From an uncultured Sutterella sp. (lineage in GTDB: Bacteria; Pseudomonadota; Gammaproteobacteria; Burkholderiales; Burkholderiaceae_F), in the NCBI GenBank assembly GCA_900554675.1, contig USIM01000020.1, positions 1 through 9,805 of the forward strand: a DNA stretch of 9,805 nt, written 5' to 3'. The notes below the pieces were generated by a model. It was not told the origin of the DNA. It searched no databases and saw only the letters and a program-made list of their open reading frames with translations. Below, in pieces: positions 1 through 4,949 of the stretch; within the stretch, counting starts at the first letter, position 1; every line of letters begins with the position of its first letter. The position numbers and the translations under genes were made by a program.

Positions 1-711
1 CATCTTCGCACCCAACGGGGCCGTTAAAACGCTACAAGCCGCTACGGAGAAAAGGGCAGGTAAGTACAAAAAGCCCAAGGAATATTCCGGCATTCCGGGA
101 ACGTTCCAACCGCTAATGATGTAAGCGGTGGTGCCCGCAAAGGCAATCGGGAAGCCCAACGCGGCAGATGTTCCCACGGCTTTGTGAATCGGGACATTGC
201 AAGAGGTCATGAGCGGCACGGAAATAAAGCCACCGCCGGCACCCACTAAAGAGGATACGGCGCCAACAACAGTGCCGGCCGCCGTAATACCTAAATTACC
301 GGGTAATTGACGGGTACTGACGGTTTTCTTACCGAAAAACATTCTCAAGGCTGAATACATCACAAAGCAGCCAAAGAGCAATGAGATGGCAAAGTTAGAC
401 AACATGCCGGAAATCTGAGCCCCGATCAACGCACCGAGAAGAATCCCCGGGGCACCAGCCATCACCACCTTCCAAAGAACAGCACCGTGCGCATTGTGGG
501 CGCGTACGCTCGAAGCTGAGGTAAAAACAATGGTGGCCAAACTCGTTGCAATGGCAACGTGAACCCCAACCTCATCGGGAACAACGCCACCAGCCAAAAT
601 CATGGTTAAAAACGGGGTTAATACCATCCCGCCCCCAATACCTAATAAACCGGCTAAAAAGCCGGTACAGCAGCCCAAGGCGGCAAGCAGGATAAGGGTA
701 GTGACTTCCAT
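1..711 (-). CDS. TauE/SafE (TSUP) family membrane transporter, 3' end cut by window
   Basis: The first 237 residues of a multi-pass inner-membrane protein of the TSUP family, whose members are thought to export sulfite, sulfoacetate or other small organosulfur or carboxylate anions. The family's two-repeat plan is visible: a glycine-rich GLLGIGGGMVLTP segment at residues 21-33 and its counterpart SLVGAGGGFISVPLM at 154-168, each in a hydrophobic stretch. The segments between are also hydrophobic and alanine/glycine-rich. Family members are usually about 250-270 residues, so some 15-35 C-terminal residues lie outside the window. The ATG at 709-711 follows the stop of the EVE gene by one nucleotide, so the two genes are very likely co-transcribed and translationally coupled. 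The substrate cannot be told from sequence. Confidence 0.9.
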   Translation of the reverse strand, partial: MEVTTLILLAALGCCTGFLAGLLGIGGGMVLTPFLTMILAGGVVPDEVGVHVAIATSLATIVFTSASSVRAHNAHGAVLWKVVMAGAPGILLGALIGAQISGMLSNFAISLLFGCFVMYSALRMFFGKKTVSTRQLPGNLGITAAGTVVGAVSSLVGAGGGFISVPLMTSCNVPIHKAVGTSAALGFPIAFAGTTAYIISGWNVPGMPEYSLGFLYLPALFSVAACSVLTAPLGAKM

Positions 712-712
712 T

Positions 713-1183
713 TTAGATGGCCTTTACAAGGTGATTGAGAATAAACGTGTATTCGTCTTCGGTGACGGGCGTAATGGAGAGACGATTGCCTTTTTGAAGC
801 ACTTTCATCTCTTTGAGTTCTTCGTGTTGGCGAAGCTCATTGATACCAATTAGAGAAACTTCTTGATCGACTTCGATATCGACGCAAACCCAACGGGGAT
901 TTTCTCGCGTGGATTTGGGATCGTAGTAGTCATTTTGGGGATCAAATTGTGTTTCGTCCGGATGAACAGAAGTGGCCACGTGAGCTAAACCAACGATACC
1001 GGGTTCTTTGCAAGAGGAGTGGTAGAAAAAGACACGATCGCCCACCTGCATCTCATCTCGCATAAAGTTTCTTGCTTGGTAGTTTCGAATGCCAAACCAA
1101 GGAACACGGTGTTGAGGCATTTGCAGAACGCTTTGTACGGAGCACTCGGAAGGCTCCGATTTCATCAGCCAGAATTTCGACAT
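713..1183 (-). CDS. EVE domain protein (putative modified-base binder)
   Basis: A 156-residue protein made almost entirely of one EVE domain, the PUA-like fold found in human THYN1 and many bacterial proteins. Family hallmarks are visible: WLMKSEP at residues 5-11, FGIRNYQARNFMR at about 30-42, VGDRVFFYHSS near 47-57, then PGIVG, a TQFDP...YYDPKS stretch and NPRWVCVDIEV. EVE domains are thought to bind modified nucleobases in DNA or RNA; no enzymatic activity is established. Length is normal for single-domain members. The ATG at 1181-1183 gives the expected N-terminus just before the conserved WLMKSEP, although no clear Shine-Dalgarno sequence precedes it. It starts 24 nt after the last paired base of the 6S RNA, so it may be transcribed from the 6S promoter, much as ygfA follows ssrS in Escherichia coli. 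Confidence 0.93.
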   Translation of the reverse strand: MSKFWLMKSEPSECSVQSVLQMPQHRVPWFGIRNYQARNFMRDEMQVGDRVFFYHSSCKEPGIVGLAHVATSVHPDETQFDPQNDYYDPKSTRENPRWVCVDIEVDQEVSLIGINELRQHEELKEMKVLQKGNRLSITPVTEDEYTFILNHLVKAI

Positions 1184-1207
1184 GAATCACGCTTTGAAAA
1201 AAGAGAA

Positions 1208-1380
1208 GTCCCCATAAGGGTTGCCTTGCATCCTGAGTCCGAAGAATCAAGAGCGGTCACCTCTGAAGCGGGTTTCGGGGAAGCATCACGTGCCTCCGCA
1301 CCACCGGCCCCAAGACCAGTAACCTAAGTGTTTAAGCATTGGAACAAGGAATCTTAAAGCAACTTATCACTTATAGGGAC
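1208..1380 (-). ncRNA. ssrS: 6S RNA
   Basis: No protein is encoded here, but the minus-strand transcript folds end to end as one long hairpin of about 173 nt, the size and shape of 6S RNA. Its ends pair over 11 bp (1370-1380 with 1208-1218, one G-U). A second helix follows (1356-1363 with 1220-1227, 8 bp). A large internal bubble separates these from an upper stem closed by GGTTAC pairing with GTGACC. On the 3' side of the bubble is a small hairpin (TCTTGA with TCAGGA, C(UUCG)G tetraloop). The central bubble mimics an open promoter: 6S RNA binds sigma70-RNA polymerase and holds it inactive in stationary phase. A downstream EVE gene agrees with the gene order I recall from betaproteobacteria. 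The exact ends are inferred from the pairing. A covariance-model search would settle the identity. Confidence 0.82.
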
Positions 1381-1386
1381 AAGACT

Positions 1387-1416
1387 AATTTTGGCTCAAA
1401 TCGCACAAAAAAACAA
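1387..1416 (-). promoter_or_regulatory. Weak candidate promoter of 6S RNA
   Basis: Upstream of the first paired base of the 6S RNA the minus strand has TTGTTT (1411-1416), 18 nt of spacer, and AAAATT (1387-1392), about 6 nt from the inferred 5' end. The -10 match is poor and the assignment rests mainly on position. The -35 region overlaps the T-run of the preceding terminator, so the two genes would be packed tightly. Confidence 0.3.
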
Positions 1417-1451
1417 TGGGAAAAATGGCTGTAATTGCAACAATTTTTCCC
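1407..1451 (-). terminator. Intrinsic terminator, probably that of uppP before the IS insertion
   Basis: On the minus strand GGGAAAAAT (1443-1451) is exactly complementary to ATTTTTCCC (1418-1426), with a 16-nt loop that can itself form a 5-bp hairpin (AATTG/CAATT). ATTG and seven T follow. The stem is A/T-rich but the layout is that of a rho-independent terminator. Removing the insertion element would place it about 30 nt after the uppP stop codon, a normal position. It now also ends transcripts leaving the element, and it insulates the 6S RNA gene just downstream. Confidence 0.65.
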
Positions 1452-1640
1452 TTGAAGCTCCCCTGTCTGAAGACAGAGGATTCACTTTGGCCTTCAGAGG
1501 GCTCTTCCAGGGGGCAAGGCCGCCTGAACGTCACACATCTGAACAAAGTGTTTGCGGCAGACCTCTTCCCCGTTCCGGTTTGCTTTCACAATTCGGCTTC
1601 GTGAGCCCCGAAGCGTCTTTCGACATTACGGGGTCGTTAC
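1436..1640 (-). ncRNA. Probable omega RNA (reRNA) of the TnpB element, ends approximate
   Basis: In IS200/IS605 elements the guide RNA of TnpB overlaps the 3' end of tnpB and runs through the right end, with the guide taken from the adjoining host DNA. The equivalent minus-strand stretch here is structured: GCTTCG/CGAAGC (1596-1601 with 1609-1614), GGCCTT/AAGGCC (1489-1494 with 1516-1521), and the right-end hairpin (1460-1479). The predicted guide starts at 1451, after TTCAA, with GGGAAAAATTGTTGCA. The extent is inferred from family knowledge. No transcript can be seen, and the 5' end is a guess. Confidence 0.5.
1460..1479 (-). repeat. Right-end hairpin of the IS200/IS605 element
   Basis: On the minus strand CCTCTGTC and GACAGGGG pair over 8 bp (one G-T) around a TTCA loop. 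GAAT precedes it and AGC-TTCAA follows. This arrangement (GAAT, hairpin, AGC, TTCAA) is the usual right end of these elements, where the Y1 transposase binds the hairpin and cuts after TTCAA. The lower stem (CCTCT.../...AGGGG) matches that of the left-end hairpin. Confidence 0.85.
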
Positions 1641-3003
1641 AAGGTTCGTGACGACACAGACCGCTGCCGCTCAACAGTGCTTCCGCAGTCGTCCACTTCT
1701 TCAGGAGAAGGGCTCGGTCGTGTCCGTTTTCAGTCACATGGCACGCTAGGAATGCGCTCATGACATCTCGTTGAACGAGCGTGTTGGTGTTTCCCCAACG
1801 ATGCCATCTCTCCTTCAACGGCTTCTTACGGTACGTATTCGTCGGCGGATCGTATTGCGACATCTTCAGCTCATAGGCATTGAGTTCGATGACCTCACAG
1901 CCGGCGCTTTCAGCCTTGCGTTTGAGATGCTCTACAAACTCACCCATGCCTGTCCGATTCGTCGAACGTCCGTAATTGCGTTGATAGGATCTATAACTGT
2001 TCTTTTCAATCTTGATCGTGCCGCCGATTTGCAGCAGATCGTTCACAAGCTTGCCGTGGTCGCGTTTGCGGGTAGCCGCCAAACACCGGTGATGGTTGGC
2101 AAGTTTAGCAGCCATTCTGCGCCCGCGATTGCTGGTGTGCCAAACCGACGAACCTTTCTTTACGGTTCCGTCGGGGTTGTAGTTGTCGGGATTGTTCGCC
2201 CGTCTTGAACGGTCGATCTTGCGTTGCAGACGGCGAATTTGCGGCTCCTTCATATCCACGTGAGGTGCAACCTCAGCAATGGCCGCATGATGTTCATGGA
2301 AATAAGCAATGCGACTCGGCCCCGGATCGATGCCCACCTCCTCGCATTGGGGCGCGTAGACCTTTCGAACAGGTGGGAGCCCTTCGACCACGAGTTGCAC
2401 AAACCAACGCTTGACGCCGTTAAGCGACCTGCGCACGATTCGGCAGTATTTCACTTTGCGGTCCGAGGCAAGCGCCTCTTTCATGTAGTCGGTATCGGAC
2501 TTCATGTACTGGATGACGTGTTTGCGCCAAACAATGGCCCCAAGCTTGGGTTTGTACATGATTTCCTGATTGTTCGAGCCTTCGATGGAATTGAGTCCAC
2601 GCTTGAAGGACTTGAAGCGAGGCCTACCGGCTTTCTTGAACAGGTGCCCCTTCAGAGCCTTCCAAACCGTCTTGCCGATGTTCTGCGCCTCGTGGGCCCC
2701 GATATCGTTTCGGCCGCTCGCTTTGCGATGATCGTTGGCGATAGTCACCAAGCCGAACTCAGTCAGACCAAAGGACTTGTGAATCGCATTGAAAGCCTTC
2801 GTACGATCCCGACCTTTGGTCATGTCCCTCGCCTCACGCCACTCCTTCGTTTCACGCATGCGCTGAAGACGCCCGAGAGCAGTCCCGAGCGTCGCATTGT
2901 AGAGCGTGCGTCCGAACTCAAAGGCCTGTTCGAGGAAACGATTCTGCTGATCGTTCACACGAAGCGGGAGTTCGACAACGAAGGAAGAGGTCTTGGTGCG
3001 CAT
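1531..3003 (-). CDS. tnpB: TnpB RNA-guided nuclease, zinc-ribbon cysteines absent
   Basis: A 490-residue TnpB-family protein, the ancestor-type of Cas12, which with an omega RNA cuts DNA next to a short target-adjacent motif and favours retention of its element. The N-terminus (residues 7-38, ending FGRTLYNATLG) is the usual helix-turn-helix start. The RuvC nuclease residues are all present: D226 in GIDPG, E333 in IKIEK, D413 in QRDVMSAFLA. Family members normally carry a four-cysteine zinc ribbon between the last two. Here that stretch (residues 380-410, MSQYDPPTNTYRKKP then LKERWHRWGNTNTLV) has no cysteine. A tail of about 70 residues follows the last catalytic residue and overlaps the presumed omega RNA. 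There is no convincing Shine-Dalgarno site. Transcription may come from uppP read-through, because the native terminator now lies beyond the element. It could be an active nuclease or a decayed one; the intact frame favours function. Confidence 0.9.
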   Translation of the reverse strand: MRTKTSSFVVELPLRVNDQQNRFLEQAFEFGRTLYNATLGTALGRLQRMRETKEWREARDMTKGRDRTKAFNAIHKSFGLTEFGLVTIANDHRKASGRNDIGAHEAQNIGKTVWKALKGHLFKKAGRPRFKSFKRGLNSIEGSNNQEIMYKPKLGAIVWRKHVIQYMKSDTDYMKEALASDRKVKYCRIVRRSLNGVKRWFVQLVVEGLPPVRKVYAPQCEEVGIDPGPSRIAYFHEHHAAIAEVAPHVDMKEPQIRRLQRKIDRSRRANNPDNYNPDGTVKKGSSVWHTSNRGRRMAAKLANHHRCLAATRKRDHGKLVNDLLQIGGTIKIEKNSYRSYQRNYGRSTNRTGMGEFVEHLKRKAESAGCEVIELNAYELKMSQYDPPTNTYRKKPLKERWHRWGNTNTLVQRDVMSAFLACHVTENGHDRALLLKKWTTAEALLSGSGLCRHEPCNDPVMSKDASGLTKPNCESKPERGRGLPQTLCSDV

Positions 3004-3035
3004 AAGGCAATCTTACTGCACGATGCAAAAGAATG

Positions 3036-3075
3036 TGCGCCTTATCCCCTCATTAAATGAGAGGTTTGCGGCGCA
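3036..3075 (-). repeat. Left-end hairpin of the IS200/IS605 element
   Basis: On the minus strand CCTCTCAT (3057-3064) pairs with ATGAGGGG (3046-3053) over 8 bp around a TTA loop. An outer pair, TGCGCC (plus strand 3036-3041) and GGCGCA (3070-3075), could extend the structure. CAAA directly before the inner hairpin can act as the guide for the TTGAT cleavage site 19 nt upstream. The foot of the stem resembles the right-end hairpin, as expected if one transposase binds both. Confidence 0.8.
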
Positions 3076-3112
3076 CGGTTTCTATCAAAGTTCTTGACAA
3101 ATTCGTTTTGTT

Positions 3113-3964
3113 TTACCACGCGACAAGGCCCGTGTAATAGGTCACCAAAATAATGATGCCAAAGATGATGCGGTACCAACCGAAGGACTTAAAGTCGTTA
3201 CTGGAGACGTAACGCAACAACCATTTCACGACAACCAATGCGCTCACAAAAGAGACAACAAAACCCACAATAAAGCCAATGGTCATGTCCGTGGTCCAAA
3301 CAAAGGTTTGTTGTTCAGACACGCGCAAGAAGGTCTTCGCTAATGAGTAAACCGTTGCACCGAAAATCGTCGGGATAGCAAGGAAGAAAGAAAACTCCGT
3401 TGCAGCCTTTCGAGATAAACCCAAAACCAAACCGCCGATAATGGTGGCGCCTGAGCGACTCGTTCCAGGAATCATGGCAATGCATTGCATGCAACCGACT
3501 AAGAACGCGTCTTTCACCGTCATGTCATCCATGTTCGGAACGCGAGGGGAGTAGTTGCGCTTGGCGTGAGCGTTTTCTACCCAGAAGATGATGAAACCAC
3601 CTAAAACCAAAGCGACGGCAACGGAAATGGCATTAAAGAGAAGCTCTTCAATGAGATCGGCAAAAATCACACCTAAAATGGCGGCCGGTAAAAACGCAAC
3701 GATCAAGTTAATGACCAGGCGTTGTTCTTTTTTTTGCGTGAATAGTCCCGTTGCCACTTGCCACAAGCGTTGGCGATAGAACCAACAAACGGCAAAAATG
3801 GCGCCCGCTTGAATGGCGATATTAAAGGTGTTGACTTCGGGGCCCGTGAAATTAAGAAGGTCGCCCGCAATGATCAAGTGACCGGTTGACGAAATCGGTA
3901 AGAATTCGGTCAAACCTTCAACAATCCCGAGGATGAAAGCTTTGATTTGATAGAAGAGATCCAT
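3113..3964 (-). CDS. uppP: Undecaprenyl-diphosphatase UppP/BacA
   Basis: An integral inner-membrane enzyme of 283 residues that dephosphorylates undecaprenyl diphosphate to undecaprenyl phosphate, recycling the lipid carrier of peptidoglycan and other envelope polymers. Raised levels confer bacitracin resistance. Both family signatures are intact: EGLTEFLPISSTGHL at residues 16-30, with the acidic pair E16/E20 and H29, and PGTSRSGATIIGG at 166-178, with the catalytic arginine R170. Hydrophobic segments fill most of the rest (about 85-130 and 190-280). Length is typical (E. coli 273). The ATG at 3962-3964 lies 15 nt after the trmB stop behind a weak GAAGTGAG, so the two genes form an operon. 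The stop codon lies 24 bp before the TTGAT flanking the insertion element, so the coding region is undisturbed. Confidence 0.97.
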   Translation of the reverse strand: MDLFYQIKAFILGIVEGLTEFLPISSTGHLIIAGDLLNFTGPEVNTFNIAIQAGAIFAVCWFYRQRLWQVATGLFTQKKEQRLVINLIVAFLPAAILGVIFADLIEELLFNAISVAVALVLGGFIIFWVENAHAKRNYSPRVPNMDDMTVKDAFLVGCMQCIAMIPGTSRSGATIIGGLVLGLSRKAATEFSFFLAIPTIFGATVYSLAKTFLRVSEQQTFVWTTDMTIGFIVGFVVSFVSALVVVKWLLRYVSSNDFKSFGWYRIIFGIIILVTYYTGLVAW

Positions 3965-3979
3965 CGAAAACTCACTTCG

Positions 3980-4702
3980 TTAGATGCGTTCGTAGACCAA
4001 GTCCCAAACGCCATGGCCCAAACGTTCACCGCGGGCGTGGAATTTGGTCATCGGACGTTCCGTGATGGGGTTAGCCATCACCGGAGAAAAGCCATCGTGC
4101 ATGTTCTTTAATAACGGCTCTTGGCTTAACACTTCAAACATTTGCTCAGAGTAGTTTTCCCAGTCCGTGGCGCAGTGGATATAACCGCCCACACGCAAAT
4201 GTTTGACCAATTCATGAATGAAGGGTTGAGCAACTAAACGGCGCTTATGGTGACGAGCCTTGCGCCAAGGATCGGGGAAGTAAATGTGAATGCCGTCGAG
4301 CATTTCTTCGGCCAACATGTTTTTCACCACTTCCACGGCATCGTGTTGAATGATGCGAACGTTCGTTAATTGCATTTCGTCTAAGCGAATGGCCAACGCA
4401 CCGACACCGGCAGAGAAAACTTCACAACCGATAAAGTCGACTTCAGGGTGGGCTTGAGCAATAGCTGCCGTCGTCTCCCCCATGCCACAACCGATTTCAA
4501 GCACCAAGGGGGCTTTACGGCCGAAAATGGCTTCGGGATTAATCAACTTTTCTTCGTAGTTGAGTGCAAAGCGCGGCAAGAGTTCTTCTAAGGAACGCTT
4601 TTGGGCTTGACTGATATGGCCGCGACGCAACGTGAAGCTGCGAATGTGGCGCTTCTTGAGCACTTCAATTTCTTCAGGAGTGAGGATTTTCTTTTCAGAC
4701 AT
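3980..4702 (-). CDS. trmB: tRNA (guanine-N7)-methyltransferase TrmB
   Basis: A 240-residue SAM-dependent enzyme that makes m7G at position 46 in the variable loop of many tRNAs. The SAM-binding motif LEIGCGMGET is at residues 68-77, the family signature YFPDPWRKARHHKRR at 141-155, and the C-terminal TKFHARGERLGHGVWDL at 219-235. I chose the ATG at 4700-4702 (MSEKKILTPEE). The frame stays open to an ATG at 4756, but that start would overlap the CCA end of tRNA-Gly and run through a terminator, and it would add an unconserved-looking MTILYTQRTNC. The chosen start has no clear Shine-Dalgarno and lies only 11 nt after a terminator T-run. It is the first gene of a trmB-uppP pair. Confidence 0.96.
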   Translation of the reverse strand: MSEKKILTPEEIEVLKKRHIRSFTLRRGHISQAQKRSLEELLPRFALNYEEKLINPEAIFGRKAPLVLEIGCGMGETTAAIAQAHPEVDFIGCEVFSAGVGALAIRLDEMQLTNVRIIQHDAVEVVKNMLAEEMLDGIHIYFPDPWRKARHHKRRLVAQPFIHELVKHLRVGGYIHCATDWENYSEQMFEVLSQEPLLKNMHDGFSPVMANPITERPMTKFHARGERLGHGVWDLVYERI

Positions 4703-4713
4703 TTTGCAGAAAC

Positions 4714-4735
4714 AAAAAAACGGACAATTCGTCCG
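4714..4735 (-). terminator. Intrinsic terminator between tRNA-Gly and trmB
   Basis: On the minus strand CGGAC-GAATT-GTCCG (4721-4735) is followed directly by seven T (4714-4720). It lies 20 nt downstream of the tRNA CCA end and 11 nt before the trmB ATG. It most simply ends the tRNA transcript, but it also occupies nearly all of the trmB leader. A TATACT (4739-4744) just upstream could be a -10 box for trmB, though no -35 is visible and transcription would then start inside the hairpin. Confidence 0.8.
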
Positions 4736-4755
4736 CTGAGTATACAGAATCGTCA

Positions 4756-4829
4756 TGGAGCGGATGAGGGGAATCGAACCCCCGTCATAGGCTTGGGAAG
4801 CCTCTGCTCTACCATTGAGCTACATCCGC
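4756..4829 (-). tRNA. tRNA-Gly(CCC)
   Basis: A 74-nt cloverleaf with encoded CCA. Acceptor stem GCGGATG pairs with CATCCGC, followed by the T discriminator and CCA. D-arm is GCTC-AATGGTA-GAGC. The anticodon loop TTCCCAA holds anticodon CCC, which reads GGG. The T-arm is GGGGG-TTCGATT-CCCCT. The overall pattern is that of E. coli glyU. One oddity is that the outermost anticodon-stem pair (27-43) would be G-A, leaving four pairs. It stands alone, with its own terminator downstream. Confidence 0.97.
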
Positions 4830-4845
4830 AAACTAGAGATGGGTA

Positions 4846-4874
4846 ATTTTACTCGAAATCGGACGAAAAGAAAG
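4846..4874 (-). promoter_or_regulatory. Candidate promoter of tRNA-Gly
   Basis: TAAAAT (4846-4851, minus strand) lies 16 nt before the mature tRNA 5' end, a good -10 position for a leader of roughly nine nucleotides. The -35 region at 16-17 nt upstream (TTTCTT or CTTTCT, 4868-4874) is weak. The gene needs its own promoter because a terminator separates it from the hydrogenase gene. Confidence 0.4.
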
Positions 4875-4883
4875 TGCTGAAAC

Positions 4884-4926
4884 AAAAATTTAAGGATGGT
4901 AACCGCCCCCACGATTAACCATCCTT
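4884..4926 (-). terminator. Intrinsic terminator of the hydrogenase-rubrerythrin gene
   Basis: On the minus strand AAGGATGGT (4918-4926) is exactly complementary to ACCATCCTT (4892-4900) around a 17-nt loop. AAATTTTTG follows. It begins 24 nt after the stop codon of the fusion gene. Three A separate stem and T-run, which may lower efficiency, but position and strand fit. Confidence 0.7.
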
Positions 4927-4949
4927 TGGTTTAACTAATCAACGCAGGA

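Larger units (their letters stand above)
1452..3083 (-). mobile_element. IS200/IS605-family element carrying only tnpB (IS1341-like)
   Basis: A 1632-bp element with subterminal hairpins instead of terminal inverted repeats and no visible target duplication, as in the IS200/IS605 family. The left boundary is placed after a minus-strand TTGAT (3084-3088) and the right after TTCAA (1452-1456). Both sites fit the family's rule that a short guide beside each hairpin pairs with the cleavage site: CAA precedes the left hairpin and matches TTG, and GAA precedes the right hairpin and matches TTC. There is no tnpA-type Y1 transposase, so movement would need one supplied elsewhere. The two lines I counted gave about 55% GC inside (2161-2220) against 45% in uppP (3181-3240), consistent with acquisition. 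Boundaries are inferred from motifs, not from an empty site. Confidence 0.82.

Noticed and set aside
1019..1327. A 102-codon plus-strand frame overlapping the EVE gene and 6S RNA
   Set aside because: It lies antisense to a conserved protein and to a structured RNA, and its product is low in recognisable features.
2224..3060. A 278-codon plus-strand open frame antisense to tnpB
   Set aside because: It is the shadow of a real gene: tnpB on the other strand has clear RuvC motifs, and the antisense product shows no recognisable domain.
3094..3099. TTGACA on the plus strand beside the IS left end
   Set aside because: There is no -10 at suitable spacing and nothing on that strand to transcribe.
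4703..4756. A longer trmB start at 4756
   Set aside because: It would overlap the tRNA CCA end and translate through an intrinsic terminator. The conserved part begins after the ATG at 4702.
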